Shown: positions 9,900 to 18,816 of the stretch, in pieces
Numbering within the stretch: position 1 is the first letter of the stretch
Layout of the letters: each line of letters opens with the position of its first letter
From: Pseudomonas lalkuanensis
Lineage (GTDB): Bacteria; Pseudomonadota; Gammaproteobacteria; Pseudomonadales; Pseudomonadaceae
Direction: 5' to 3'
Assembly: GCF_008807375.1 (NCBI RefSeq)
Contig: NZ_CP043311.1
Coordinates: 1,344,001 to 1,408,000 of the forward strand
Length of the DNA stretch: 64,000 bases
Translations under genes and position numbers: made by a program
Notes under the pieces: model-generated
The model's database searches: none
Seen by the model: only the letters and a program-made list of their open reading frames with translations
What the model was told of the DNA's origin: nothing

Positions 9900-10265
9900 T
9901 CAGGGGAGGACCTTGCGGGTGACTTCCAGCAGCTTTGGCGGATCGAAGGGCTTGACCAGCCAGCCGGTGGCGCCGGCCGACTTGCCTTGCTGTTTCATGG
10001 CGTCGCTGGACTCGGTGGTCAGCATGAGGATGGGGGTGGCGCGATAGCCGGGCAGGCCACGCAGGCTGCGGATCAGGCTGAGGCCGTCCATGTTGGGCAT
10101 GTTCTGGTCGGTGAACACCAGGTTGTAGGCCTTGCTCTGTGCCTTGCCGAGGCCGTCCTTGCCATCGACAGCCTCGTCTACGGCGTAACCGGCGGCCTTC
10201 AGGGTGAAGCTCAGCATCTGCCTTATGGAGGCCGAATCGTCGACTATCAGGATCTGCTTGCTCAT
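9900..10265 (-). CDS. cheY: Single-domain chemotaxis response regulator CheY
   Basis: The 121-residue receiver has the acidic pair DD at 9-10, phospho-acceptor Asp53 in LVFTDQNMP, the Thr83/Thr84 switch in LMLTTES and Lys105 in LVKPF. It has no output domain. It lies 21 bp upstream of cheA and is expected to receive phosphate from that kinase. In the P. aeruginosa che2 cluster the equivalent CheY2 is not the main flagellar-motor regulator, so the output of this protein may not be swimming direction. The 177 bp between this gene and the preceding receptor gene show no other coding signal. Confidence 0.94.
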   Translation of the reverse strand: MSKQILIVDDSASIRQMLSFTLKAAGYAVDEAVDGKDGLGKAQSKAYNLVFTDQNMPNMDGLSLIRSLRGLPGYRATPILMLTTESSDAMKQQGKSAGATGWLVKPFDPPKLLEVTRKVLP

Positions 10266-10442
10266 CAGTGCCGCTCTCCCTTGCGATCTTTTTTCTGGTT
10301 GGACGCTTCTTGCAACCCAGTTCTGCTTTTGGAGGCTGGCCAGTGGCCATGGTTAGGTGTAGATGGGCACCGGAGGGGTGTCCAGCTACTGGCGTCAGCC
10401 ATTCGTCGCATTGATGAGCGGCGGGCGGCTGTCATCAATCGT

Positions 10443-11597
10443 TCAGAAGAGCTCGACCTCACCCGCGTTCACGCTGCTCTGGCTGACCGGGTTGGCGATG
10501 GGTTTGCGCAGCTCGGCGGCTTCCTCATCCACCTGTTGCGCCCAGTGTTCCGGCGCGACGCCGCGCAGGGCCCCGAGGCCGGCGGCGAATGCACCGAGCT
10601 TGGCGAAGTGTTTGCGCATCTGCCCGATCAACTGGCTGCTCATGTCCTGGAATTGCAGGGCGGTGATGGCCTGGTCGACGCCCGAGCCCACCTCCAGGGA
10701 AATCCGATCCAGTTCCTGGATCACCTTCAGCGTGTGGCGGTTCATGCCTTCCAGGTCTTCCAGCATGTGGTGCAACCGCTGCCTGGAGTCCAGGGCGAAG
10801 CCCATGTCCTTGTCCGCCAGTTGGGAAATGGCCGACTCGGCGTCCTGGATTTCCCGGTAGACCACATCCACGTGCTCGCGAATCTGCTCGGAGAAACCGG
10901 TGGAGCGGGTGGACAGGGCGCGCACCTCATCAGCCACCACGGCGAAGCCCCGGCCGCTCTCCCCGGCGCGGGCCGCCTCGATGGCGGCGTTCAGCGCCAG
11001 CAGGTTGGTCTGCTTGGCGATGGCGTCCATATCGTGGGTGGATTTCAGGATATCGGCGATCTTCTGCGTCACGCGGTCCATGCGCTTCACCAGGTCCTGG
11101 GACGTCTGGCTGGTTTCCAGCGTGGCCTCGACGAACAGGCCCAGGGTGTTGCGGGTGGTGGCGATGAACTCCTGGAAGTTCATCCCCTCGTCATCATTGG
11201 ACTGATTGCCGTAGCGTTCGATCAGGGAGTGGGAGTGGGTGCGCTGCTGGTCGATGCGCGCCGCGAGGCCGTGAAAGCTGTCGCCGAGGCGACCGATGGC
11301 GTCCTGCAGCAAACCGTCTACCTGTCCGGCATGGGCCTGCAAGGTGCCGAGGTGTTCGTCCATCGCATGCTGCGCCCGCTGCCAGTCGGGAGCCTCCACC
11401 GTGGGCTGTGCATCGGCGTGCGTCCCATGGGTGCGCGCATCGCGCTGCAGCCAGACCAGCGACAGGCTGGCCAGCCAGCCTCCGCCCAGGGCCAGCCACA
11501 CCGGCAGGCCGACGGCGACCATGCCGGCGCACGCCAGCCAGATCAGGGAATGCAGGGCCAGGCCCTGGATTGGGTTGGCAGGCGACGGATGCGACAT
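10443..11597 (-). CDS. Short membrane-anchored methyl-accepting chemotaxis protein
   Basis: The 384-residue receptor-like protein has two adjacent N-terminal membrane helices (about 12-30 and 31-50) with almost no periplasmic loop, so it lacks an external ligand-binding domain. The cytoplasmic signalling hairpin contains [34 protein letters not shown] split over residues around 200-235. The C-terminal part (about 260-384) resembles the helical region often seen in MCPs that act beside CheY or secretion and polarity proteins. It is the first gene of the minus-strand che operon, as PA0180 is in the P. aeruginosa che2 region, though that protein is a different size. Its stimulus is unknown; membrane state or a protein partner are possibilities. 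Confidence 0.85.
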   Translation of the reverse strand: MSHPSPANPIQGLALHSLIWLACAGMVAVGLPVWLALGGGWLASLSLVWLQRDARTHGTHADAQPTVEAPDWQRAQHAMDEHLGTLQAHAGQVDGLLQDAIGRLGDSFHGLAARIDQQRTHSHSLIERYGNQSNDDEGMNFQEFIATTRNTLGLFVEATLETSQTSQDLVKRMDRVTQKIADILKSTHDMDAIAKQTNLLALNAAIEAARAGESGRGFAVVADEVRALSTRSTGFSEQIREHVDVVYREIQDAESAISQLADKDMGFALDSRQRLHHMLEDLEGMNRHTLKVIQELDRISLEVGSGVDQAITALQFQDMSSQLIGQMRKHFAKLGAFAAGLGALRGVAPEHWAQQVDEEAAELRKPIANPVSQSSVNAGEVELF

Positions 11598-11645
11598 GGA
11601 GCACTCCCAGCAGGGGTTAATGACCGGACGGCGGCCTTTAAAAGG

Positions 11646-11672
11646 CCATCGGCAACGCTGCTTAAAGCTAGA
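11646..11672 (-). promoter_or_regulatory. Candidate sigma-28 (FliA) promoter for the che operon
   Basis: On the minus strand TCTA and GCCGATGG are separated by 15 bases, close to the FliA pattern TAAA-N15-GCCGATAA. The -10-like element matches 6 of 8 positions and the -35-like element only 2 of 4. The predicted start would lie about 40 bases upstream of the first che-operon gene. This is a motif-level suggestion. Confidence 0.3.
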
Positions 11673-11720
11673 GGCCGCTCGTCTGCTGTCAAATCGCTAT
11701 CTGTCAGCCTGCTGCGCCAA

Positions 11721-11873
11721 TCACCCGGCTGATTCCGCCTCCTCCTCCGGGAGGCTGAGATAGCGATGGGCGCCGCAGCGCAGGCAGCGCTGGCAGATCA
11801 TCGGTACGGCACCCACGTCGGTGCGAAAACCCTCGGTCCATTGGCAACCGAGCAGGAAACAACGGATACGCAT
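11721..11873 (-). CDS. Small Cys-rich protein (50 aa)
   Basis: The 50-residue protein reads MRIRCFLLGCQW at its start and contains the cysteine pattern CQRCLRCGAHRYL, which suggests metal binding (a four-to-five cysteine zinc-ribbon-like knuckle). It looks like the small Cys-rich family widespread in Pseudomonas that NCBI names after PSPA7_2676; this is from memory of the family pattern. I chose the internal ATG because GGAGGAG sits about 6 bases upstream; a 28-residue longer frame lacks such a site and has an Arg-rich, unlikely N-terminus. It is upstream of and parallel to the che operon, but 123 bp separate them. Its function is not known. Confidence 0.75.
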   Translation of the reverse strand: MRIRCFLLGCQWTEGFRTDVGAVPMICQRCLRCGAHRYLSLPEEEAESAG

Positions 11874-12200
11874 GGCTCCTCCCCGGGGGCGTACCCCCTC
11901 GGTTCGATCCGGCAGTAGTGGTTGGAACTGCACTCGCCTTGTTCTTGTTGGAGGCATGGGTCGCCGCGAGGATCGTTCGACCGCTCTAGAACCGGCAACC
12001 TAATGCGGCGAACGGGGTGACCGTCGGTCAGGGCAGGGGAGCGGGTAGGCAGGGTGCGCCGCGCGCACCGGCGATCGAGCGCTGCGCGGCGCGGACCTCG
12101 GACTATCGGCGTGGAGAATTCACTGAGCGTCCTGAACCTTGATACCGGCGCCGCAGTCATACCCCGGCCCTTTCCCTCACACTTATCCACACGCCCATTC
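11874..12200. other. 327-bp divergent intergenic region
   Basis: This gap separates the small Cys-rich gene (minus) from the CAP-domain gene (plus). It should hold promoters for both. A short perfect palindrome (GGTGCGC / GCGCACC, 3-base loop) lies at 12053-12069 and resembles half of the larger palindrome at 33553-33607. I see no further gene, terminator or clear operator. Confidence 0.5.
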
Positions 12201-13061
12201 ATGCACCCGATCCGTCGATCCCTTCGCCTGCTCCCGTTGCTGCCCGCCGCCCTGACATCCCTTTTCGCCATTCCCGCCCAGGCGGGTGATGAGCGGCAAT
12301 TGCTGGCCGCCATCAATGACTACCGAACCCACAGCCAGCGCTGCGAATGGAGCACGATGCGGGGCGCGCCGCCGCTGGTGCTGAAATCGAACCTGGCGCT
12401 GCCGGTGGGTTACTCGGGGGCGTTGCGACGCGGCTTGCGCGATGCCGGCTACCAGGCTGGCGAGGTGCGCAGCATCCGCCTGGCCGGGGCGCGGGATGCC
12501 AGGTCGGCATTCGCCATGCTGCGCGACGACTATTGCGCCGACCTGCTCGACAGCCAGGTTTCCGATATCGGCATCAGCCGCAGCGGCAACCAGTGGCGCC
12601 TGGTATTGGCCCGGCCCATGGCCAGCGCCCAACTGGGGGATTCCCGTTCGACGGGGCAGGCCTTGCTGGCGCAGGTCAACGCCGCGCGGGCCAAGCCGCG
12701 CATGTGCGGCAGCAAGCGTTTCGCCGCCGCCCGGCCGCTGAACTGGAGTTCCGCACTGGCGAGTGCCGCCCAGCAGCACAGTCGCTCCATGGCCAACCGC
12801 GACTACTTCTCCCACCAGGGCCCGGACGGCGACTCGCCCTTCGACCGGGCACGCGATGCGGGCTTTCGAGGACGCCAGGTGGGTGAAAACATCGCCGCCG
12901 GCCAGGGCTCGCCCCGCGCGGCCATGGACAGCTGGCTGGCCAGCCCCGGTCATTGCGCCAACCTGATGAACCCGAAGTTCACCCAGGTCGGCGCCGCCTA
13001 TGCCTCACAGGTGCGCAGCGAAAACGGCATCTACTGGACCATGATGTTCGGCGCGCCCTGA
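12201..13061 (+). CDS. Exported CAP-superfamily (SCP/PR1-like) protein
   Basis: The 286-residue protein starts with a signal peptide of about 25 residues ending FAIPAQA, so it is periplasmic or secreted. After an uncharacterised N-terminal half, the C-terminal CAP domain (about 155-286) shows LNWSSALASAAQQHSRSMA, NRDYFSHQGPDG, the signature GENIAAGQ and the helix WLASPGHCANLMNP. Histidines in SHQGPDG and PGHC match the CAP cavity residues of the family. The nearest ATG to this signal peptide was chosen over an in-frame start 49 codons upstream. Cysteines around residues 50, 114, 173 and 254 may form disulfides. Bacterial CAP proteins of this type have no settled function. Confidence 0.85.
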   Translation: MHPIRRSLRLLPLLPAALTSLFAIPAQAGDERQLLAAINDYRTHSQRCEWSTMRGAPPLVLKSNLALPVGYSGALRRGLRDAGYQAGEVRSIRLAGARDARSAFAMLRDDYCADLLDSQVSDIGISRSGNQWRLVLARPMASAQLGDSRSTGQALLAQVNAARAKPRMCGSKRFAAARPLNWSSALASAAQQHSRSMANRDYFSHQGPDGDSPFDRARDAGFRGRQVGENIAAGQGSPRAAMDSWLASPGHCANLMNPKFTQVGAAYASQVRSENGIYWTMMFGAP

Positions 13062-13080
13062 TCCGGGGCGCTGCAAGGGA

Positions 13081-13545
13081 TCACTTTTCCCGCCTGGACG
13101 GCTTCAGCAGATTGTCGCGCAGCCTGGTGACGGCCTTCTGCATCTGCACGAACTCATCCGGCGAGAGACCGGTCGAGTCGTTGAGGCTGGCTTCCAGGCT
13201 CTGTTCCCGCAGGCTCCGGCCTGCCGGGGTCAGGCTGACCCGCACCTGGCGTTCGTCTTCGGGGTCGCGCTGGCGCTGGAGCAGGCCCATCGCTTCCAGC
13301 TTCTTGAGCATCGGCGTGAGGGTGTTCGATTCCAGGAAGAGCTTTTCGCCCAGGCTGCCAACGGTCTGATTGTCTTCATCCCACAGCGCCACGATGGCGA
13401 TGAATTGCGTATAGGTCAGCCCGAGCTGCTCAAGGACCGGCTTGTAGGCCTTGCCGAAGGCGAGGTTGGCTGAATACACCGCAAAACACAGGAAATCCGA
13501 GAGCGGTGCCGGTTTGCTGCCGGGCTTTTTTCCGTCGGGCTTCAT
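13081..13545 (-). CDS. MarR-family regulator, OhrR-like (reactive Cys20)
   Basis: The 154-residue protein is a winged-helix MarR regulator. The segment FLCFAVYSANLAF places Cys20 where OhrR proteins hold their peroxide-sensing cysteine (LCFALYSA), and LGLTYTQFIAIVALW, LFLESNTLTPMLKKLEAMGL and DPEDERQVRVSLT are typical of the OhrR subgroup. An organic-hydroperoxide sensor role is therefore likely. In many bacteria the target ohr gene is adjacent; here an ohr gene lies about 16 kb away and is not linked. The divergent 355-bp region toward the EAL gene is the obvious place for autoregulation. Loss of the neighbouring target makes the regulon uncertain. Confidence 0.82.
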   Translation of the reverse strand: MKPDGKKPGSKPAPLSDFLCFAVYSANLAFGKAYKPVLEQLGLTYTQFIAIVALWDEDNQTVGSLGEKLFLESNTLTPMLKKLEAMGLLQRQRDPEDERQVRVSLTPAGRSLREQSLEASLNDSTGLSPDEFVQMQKAVTRLRDNLLKPSRREK

Positions 13546-13900
13546 TTAGTTCCTCGTTGGCCATTGGGCTCATGTCCTGAAAGGAAGGACTATAGGTCGC
13601 ATGCGAGTTAGTCGGAAGGGCCGGATTTCAACTTGCCGGGAAATACCGGCGTGGATCAGGTCCTTCGGCAAGCACCCGCCTGGGTCAAATGGATCATGGT
13701 CATTTCCTCGTGCGGTCGATGGTCCCGCGTTATCGCCATCGATTTAATCGCTCGCTATGCAAATAGTCCCCATGCAAGCCACCGACCGGTACTCCCCCGG
13801 ACTTAACCGCCGACCCCTCCGCGTCGCCCTTCAATCCAATGCCAATTTGCAATCACGCGATCACCCTCAAGAATGAACAGGGTCGGCAAAGGGATTTTCC
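13546..13900. other. 355-bp divergent intergenic region
   Basis: This gap lies between the OhrR-like gene (minus) and the EAL gene (plus). A 5-bp inverted repeat, GTCCT / AGGAC with a 7-base spacer, sits at 13574-13590 just upstream of the regulator and could be an operator, though it does not match the AT-rich OhrR consensus. AAGGGA at the right end is the ribosome site of the EAL gene. No other gene is visible. Confidence 0.4.
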
Positions 13901-15295
13901 ATGACCCCCATCTCTGCATTCCCCAGGCGAGTCCAGCAGCTCTGGCTGTCCCATGACCTGGCCCTGATCGGCCAGCGTCGCGAGCGGCGCATGCGGCTGC
14001 TGGCCAGTGGGCTCATGGTGTTCATGGGGCTGTTCTGGGGCGCTTACTTCGTGCAGCGGGGTGCCTGGGGCATCGTGCTGATGGATCTGGTGCTGATCCT
14101 CTGCGGGCTCGGCGTGTTCGTCCTGACCCTGCATAACCAGGCGCGCAGCGCCAATCTGTTGCTGTTCGGCCTGCTGATGGTGGTCATCCTCGTCTCGACC
14201 CTGGTGCTGGACGTGCCGACGCCGGCGGCGCCGCGGGCGACGCACCTGTACCTCCTGCCGCTGGCCGTGGCCGCGTTGATGGCCTTTCGCGACGACCCCA
14301 GGTGGCTGCGCTATGGCGTCACCTTGCTCTGCCTGGCGCTGTTCACCGGCCTGTCCGCGACGAACTGGAGCCCCATCACGGGCTACAGCCTGCCGGATGA
14401 GGTGCGGGTGATCGGCTCCTGGGTGCAGGGCATAGCGTCGGTGTCGATGTTCTTCATGCTGCTGCACATCCTGCAGACCGACGCCGCCGAGCGTTCGGAG
14501 CTGGACCACGACCTGCGTACGGCACTGCGGGACGAACAGTTCGTCCTCTACTTCCAGCCGCAACTGGACCGCGCCCGGCGGGTGGTGGGGGCGGAGGTGC
14601 TGATCCGCTGGCGGCATCCACAGCGCGGGCTGGTGCCACCAGCCGAGTTCATCGACCACGCCGAGAAGACCGGGCTGATCATTCCCATCGGCCAGTGGGT
14701 GCTGCAGCAGACCTGCGCCCAGTTGCGGGCCTGGAAGGCCGAGCCGGCGCTGGCGGATATCGGCCTGGCGGTGAACATCAGCCAGAACCAGTTCCGCCAG
14801 GCCACCTTCGTGACTGACGTGCTGGCGATGATCGGGGAGCACGGCATCGAAGCGCGCCGGCTCGAATTGGAGCTGACCGAAACCCTGATCGTGCAGGACA
14901 TCGAGGACCTGACGCGGAAAATGACGGCGCTGGTGCAGCAGGGCGTGCGTTTCTCCCTGGATGATTTCGGCACCGGGTTTTCCTCGCTCAGCCACCTCAA
15001 GCGGCTGCCCTTGAGCACGCTGAAGATCGACCGCTCCTTCATCTGCGACGTGCTGACCGATGCCAGCAGCGAAACCATCGTGCGGACGGTCATCGCCCTG
15101 GGGCAGAGCATGGGCATGACCGTGATCGCCGAAGGGATCGAGACCGAGGCCCAGCTGCGTTTCCTGGCCAGCAATGGCTGCGGGCAGTTCCAGGGCTATC
15201 TGTTCAGCCGGCCCGTGCCGCTGGCGGAGTTCGTCGAGTTCGTGCGGCGCTGCAACCTGCCCCGTGCGGAGGAAGCGACGGTCGGGACGCCGTAA
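13901..15295 (+). CDS. Membrane-bound EAL-domain cyclic-di-GMP phosphodiesterase
   Basis: The 464-residue protein has about six membrane helices in residues 33-190 and a cytoplasmic EAL domain from about 200 to 455. The signature is EVL rather than EAL (Glu232, in GAEVLIRW). The remaining catalytic and metal motifs are intact: [15 protein letters not shown], the [10 protein letters not shown] loop, [16 protein letters not shown] and QGYLFSRP. It should hydrolyse cyclic-di-GMP, and there is no GGDEF domain. The N-terminal part resembles a generic integral membrane sensor without an obvious periplasmic domain. An AAGGGA ribosome site precedes the ATG. The neighbours give no clue to its input signal. 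Confidence 0.88.
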   Translation: MTPISAFPRRVQQLWLSHDLALIGQRRERRMRLLASGLMVFMGLFWGAYFVQRGAWGIVLMDLVLILCGLGVFVLTLHNQARSANLLLFGLLMVVILVSTLVLDVPTPAAPRATHLYLLPLAVAALMAFRDDPRWLRYGVTLLCLALFTGLSATNWSPITGYSLPDEVRVIGSWVQGIASVSMFFMLLHILQTDAAERSELDHDLRTALRDEQFVLYFQPQLDRARRVVGAEVLIRWRHPQRGLVPPAEFIDHAEKTGLIIPIGQWVLQQTCAQLRAWKAEPALADIGLAVNISQNQFRQATFVTDVLAMIGEHGIEARRLELELTETLIVQDIEDLTRKMTALVQQGVRFSLDDFGTGFSSLSHLKRLPLSTLKIDRSFICDVLTDASSETIVRTVIALGQSMGMTVIAEGIETEAQLRFLASNGCGQFQGYLFSRPVPLAEFVEFVRRCNLPRAEEATVGTP

Positions 15296-15385
15296 TTCCA
15301 GGCCGCGCCTACACTTGCCGGGCCGTTTTGCTCTCATCTCTCCCACCCCGCGCGACGGATCCGACTTTCCGAAGGAGGGCCCCTG

Positions 15386-15904
15386 ATGATCAACGCTCAC
15401 ACGGCCAGGATGCTTGCCCACTACAAACAATGGGTCGATGAACGGCTGTTCGATGACCTGGCCGGGTTGCCCCCGGGCGAGGTCGGCAAGGAGCGCATCT
15501 CCCTGTGCAAGAGCATCATCGGCACGCTCAATCACATCTACGTGATCGATTGCATCTGGCGTGCCCACCTGGAGGGCAAGTCACACCCCTACAAGACGCG
15601 GCTGGAAGTGCCGCACCCTGAACTGGCCGAGCTCCGGGAGGCCCAGGCGTCCATGGACGACTGGTTCATTTCATGGAGCGCCGGGCAGACGGATGCCTCG
15701 CTGGCCGAGCCGGTGGAGTTCGTCTTCTGCTCCGGCGACCCCGGCGTGATGATGGCCGGCGCCATGCTGATGCACGTGGTCAACCACGCGTCCTATCACC
15801 GGGGCAGCGTGGTCCAGATGTACGCCGAGATTCCGGCGAAGCCGCCCATCACCGACCTCCCCGTGTTCCTGCGCGAGACCCATCCCCGCTACGCGGCGGG
15901 CTGA
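15386..15904 (+). CDS. DinB-family putative metal-dependent hydrolase
   Basis: The 172-residue protein is a DinB/YfiT-like four-helix bundle. The usual metal triad is visible: His49 in GTLNHIYVID and the pair in MLMHVVNHASYHRGSV near residues 132-140. A strong GGAGG ribosome site is 9 bases upstream. Members of this family include thiol-dependent transferases, but most are uncharacterised. The 3' end overlaps the end of the convergent LysR gene by 16 bp. No functional partner is evident nearby. Confidence 0.85.
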   Translation: MINAHTARMLAHYKQWVDERLFDDLAGLPPGEVGKERISLCKSIIGTLNHIYVIDCIWRAHLEGKSHPYKTRLEVPHPELAELREAQASMDDWFISWSAGQTDASLAEPVEFVFCSGDPGVMMAGAMLMHVVNHASYHRGSVVQMYAEIPAKPPITDLPVFLRETHPRYAAG

Positions 15905-16818
15905 TTGGGCATCGGCGGCGCGGACATGTGCTTCATGATCAGCTCGCGCAGCCAGCGTTCGGCGGGATCGTTGTCGGTGCCGCTGCTCCACACCATGGAC
16001 AGCTCCGAGGTGTAGATGGGGAAGGGCGGGTCGTCGGCGCGCAGGCCGCTACCGTCGATCAGCGCGTCAGCCGCGTAGTCCGGGACCGTGGCAAGCAGTT
16101 CGGTTCCCGCCAGGATCGAGCGCAGGCTGCCGAACTGCGGCACCGCCAGCACCACGCGGCGGCTCCTTCCAACCCGTGCGAGATCGTTGTCGATGTTGCC
16201 GCTCAGGTCGCCGGAGAACGAAATCAGCGCATGCGGACGCGAGCAGTAATCGTCCAGCGTCAGCGCCCCGGGACGGTCGTCGCCGCGCAGGATCTTGCAG
16301 CGCAGGTTGCGCAGCCGCTTGCGCTTGGCGTTGGCCGGCAGCTCCGTGGTGAAGCTGACGCCTACCGAGATTTCCCCGGAGGCGAGCATCGAGGACATGA
16401 GCAGGAAGTTGACCCGGCGAACCACGACTATGGCCTCGGGGGCTTCCTCGCGCAGTTGGGCGAGCAACGGCGGGAACAGGCCGAACTCGACGTCGTCTGA
16501 CAGGCCGATGCGGAAGGTATTGCGATAGGTCGCCGGGGTGAAGTCCTTCGCCCGGCTGACGGCGCCGGAGATGGAGTCCAGTGCCGGCTGCAGTTCCTCG
16601 AGGATTTCCAGCGCGCGCTTGGTGGGTTCGAAGACCCTGCCATTGCGCACCAGCAGCGGGTCGTCGAACAGGTCGCGCAGGCGCGCCAGGGCGGCGCTGA
16701 CGGCGGGCTGGCCGAGGAAGAGCTTTTCCGATGCCCGGGTGAGGTTCTTCTCGTACATCAGGGTTTCGAAAACCACCAGCAGGTTCAGGTCCACACGTCG
16801 CAGATCGTTCCGGTTCAT
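15889..16818 (-). CDS. LysR-family transcriptional regulator (NodD/LinR-like)
   Basis: The 309-residue protein has the N-terminal helix-turn-helix with VDLNLLVVFETLMYEKNLTRAS and LGQPAVSAALARLR, followed by a substrate-binding domain from about residue 95. The layout, with FDDPLLVRNGRVFEPT after the helix-turn-helix, is that of the NodD/LinR branch. A GGGAGG ribosome site precedes the ATG. Its start faces 93 bp of untranscribed sequence upstream of the Kef-type gene, which is read in the same direction and ends before it. No divergently oriented target gene exists, so its regulon is unknown. Confidence 0.88.
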   Translation of the reverse strand: MNRNDLRRVDLNLLVVFETLMYEKNLTRASEKLFLGQPAVSAALARLRDLFDDPLLVRNGRVFEPTKRALEILEELQPALDSISGAVSRAKDFTPATYRNTFRIGLSDDVEFGLFPPLLAQLREEAPEAIVVVRRVNFLLMSSMLASGEISVGVSFTTELPANAKRKRLRNLRCKILRGDDRPGALTLDDYCSRPHALISFSGDLSGNIDNDLARVGRSRRVVLAVPQFGSLRSILAGTELLATVPDYAADALIDGSGLRADDPPFPIYTSELSMVWSSGTDNDPAERWLRELIMKHMSAPPMPNQPAA

Positions 16819-16911
16819 CCGGCGCCTCCCACAGGCTTTGGCTGAATTGATTGAAGCGCCTTGCTGGCGCCTGGCAATGGCGTTGCCGGGCGATCCCCTT
16901 GTTGTGGCGGG

Positions 16912-18717
16912 TTACTTGACCGCCTTGTCCTCGATCAGGTCGGCGTCGAACAGGTGCTCCAGTTCGGAGCGGGCCTCGCGGGCGGTCTGGATCACCGCGG
17001 CATCGTCGTCATAGACCTTGTGCTGGGCCGCCAGGACTTCCTCGTCATGGCGCTGGAAACGACGGATGCGCGCATTGGCCTGGTCTTCGTCCAGCCCCAG
17101 GCCGAGCAATGCCTGGCGGCTCATTTCCAGGGCGGAGTGGAAGGTTTCGCGCACCGGCACTGCGCCCATGTCCAGCAGGCGGTGGACGTGCTGGCGATTA
17201 CGCGCGCGGGCGATGACCTTGAGGTTCGGGTAGAGGCGCTTCACCAGCTCGGTGAGCTTGAGGTTGGTGTCCGGGTCGTCGGTGGCGATGATGAGGTACT
17301 CGGCCTTGCCCACCTTGGCCGCGCGGAGGATCTCCGGGCGCAACGGGTCGCCGTAGTAGATGGGCATGCTGCCCAGGCTGCGACCGTACTCGATCATGTC
17401 TACCGCAGTGTCCAGGGCAACGAAAGGAACCTGCTGGGCGCGCAGTACCCGCGCGATGATCTGACCCATGCGCCCCATGCCGGCGACCACCACGCGTGGG
17501 GCGTCGCTGTCGATGCGCTGGTACTCCGCCGGCACTTCCACCGGCGCCGGTGCGACGACCAGGCGGCGGAAAAACGCCAGCACCAGCAGCGGTGTGACCG
17601 CCATGGACAAGGTGATGCTGAGCACCAGCAGGCTGTGCAGGCGGGCGTCGAGCATGCCTTGCTCATGGGCCACCTTGAACACCACGAAGGCGAACTCGCC
17701 GCCGGCGGCCAGGATGATGCCCAGGCGCAGCGCGTGGACGCGGTCCAGCCCGCCGGCATAGCGGCCCGCCACGTAAAGCAGGGGCAGCTTGAACATCAGC
17801 AGCAGCACGGTCAGCACCAGCACGGCGAAGGGCTCGTTCAGCAGCAGGCTGAGATCGGCGCTCATGCCCACGCTCATGAAGAACAGGCCCAGCAGCAGGC
17901 CCTTGAACGGCTCGATCTGGGCTTCCAGTTCGTGGCGGTATTCAGAGTCGGCGAGCAGCAGGCCGGCGATGAAGGCGCCCAGGGCCATGGACACCCCCGC
18001 CAGTTCCATCAGCCAGGCGGTGCCCATGACCACCAGCAGGGCGGTGGCGGTGGAGACTTCCAGCAGCTTGGTCCTGGCGACGATGCGGAACACCGGGCTC
18101 AGCAGGTAGCGGCCGCCGATGATCACGGCGCCGATGCTGCCCACTGCCAGGAGGATGGCCTGAGGGTCGATCTCGTCCGCTTCCAGATGGCCGGCGCCAC
18201 TGAACAGTGGCAACAGGGCGATCAGCGGGATGGCGGCGATGTCCTGGAACAGCAGGATGGCGAAGGCCAGGCGACCGTGGGGACTGGTGAGTTCCTTGCG
18301 TTCGGCGAGTATCTGCAGGCCGAAGGCGGTGGAGGACAGGGCCAGGCCGAAGCCCAGCACGGCAGCGGTGTTCAGGGATTTGGCGAATACCAGCCAGGCC
18401 ACCAGGCCGACGGCCAGGGCGGTGAGCAACACCTGGGCCAGGCCCGCGCCGAACACAGAGCGGCGCATCACCCAGAGTCGTCGCGGCGAGAGTTCCAGGC
18501 CGATGATGAAGAGCAGCAGGACCACCCCAAGTTCGGAGACGCGCGCCACGCTCTCCGGGTCGGTGATCAGCCCCAGCACCGACGGTCCGATCAGCACCCC
18601 GGCCAGCAGGTAGCCCAGCACCGCCCCCAGTTGCAGGCGCTTGGCCAGGGGAACGGTGAACACGGCTGCAAACAGGAATACCACTGCTGCCTGCAGCAGG
18701 CTGCCTTCGTGGTGCAT
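16912..18717 (-). CDS. Kef-type monovalent cation:proton antiporter (CPA2) with TrkA-N domain
   Basis: The 601-residue membrane protein belongs to the KefB/KefC branch of CPA2. About twelve transmembrane helices cover residues 7-385, with GYLLAGVLIGPSVLGL and the ion-path segment LALSSTAFGLQIL and LLFQDIAAIP. A cytosolic RCK/TrkA-N NAD-binding domain follows (about 405-525) with VVVAGMGRMGQIIARVL and YYGDP. A KefF or KefG partner is not encoded beside it. The RCK domain suggests ligand or redox gating of potassium or sodium efflux. Its AAGGAG ribosome site is well placed. Whether glutathione adducts control it, as for E. coli KefC, cannot be read from this sequence. Confidence 0.88.
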   Translation of the reverse strand: MHHEGSLLQAAVVFLFAAVFTVPLAKRLQLGAVLGYLLAGVLIGPSVLGLITDPESVARVSELGVVLLLFIIGLELSPRRLWVMRRSVFGAGLAQVLLTALAVGLVAWLVFAKSLNTAAVLGFGLALSSTAFGLQILAERKELTSPHGRLAFAILLFQDIAAIPLIALLPLFSGAGHLEADEIDPQAILLAVGSIGAVIIGGRYLLSPVFRIVARTKLLEVSTATALLVVMGTAWLMELAGVSMALGAFIAGLLLADSEYRHELEAQIEPFKGLLLGLFFMSVGMSADLSLLLNEPFAVLVLTVLLLMFKLPLLYVAGRYAGGLDRVHALRLGIILAAGGEFAFVVFKVAHEQGMLDARLHSLLVLSITLSMAVTPLLVLAFFRRLVVAPAPVEVPAEYQRIDSDAPRVVVAGMGRMGQIIARVLRAQQVPFVALDTAVDMIEYGRSLGSMPIYYGDPLRPEILRAAKVGKAEYLIIATDDPDTNLKLTELVKRLYPNLKVIARARNRQHVHRLLDMGAVPVRETFHSALEMSRQALLGLGLDEDQANARIRRFQRHDEEVLAAQHKVYDDDAAVIQTAREARSELEHLFDADLIEDKAVK

Positions 18718-18816
18718 GCATCTCTCCTTGGTCCGACGTCTTGAAGGGGCGACATTCTAGAGTAGAGCGGGCACCGACGCAGGGGCCGCGCCATTACGAC
18801 GCGGCCCCTGGATGGC

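Noticed and set aside
7977-11732. A 1251-codon open frame on the plus strand across cheA-cheY-MCP
   Set aside because: It is antisense to clear chemotaxis genes and has a His/Gln/Gly/Asp-rich composition typical of the complement of GC-rich genes. No family motif or ribosome site is evident.
16861-18744. A 627-codon plus-strand open frame opposite the Kef-type antiporter
   Set aside because: The minus-strand antiporter is complete with all domains, and the plus frame is a low-complexity His/Gln-rich shadow.
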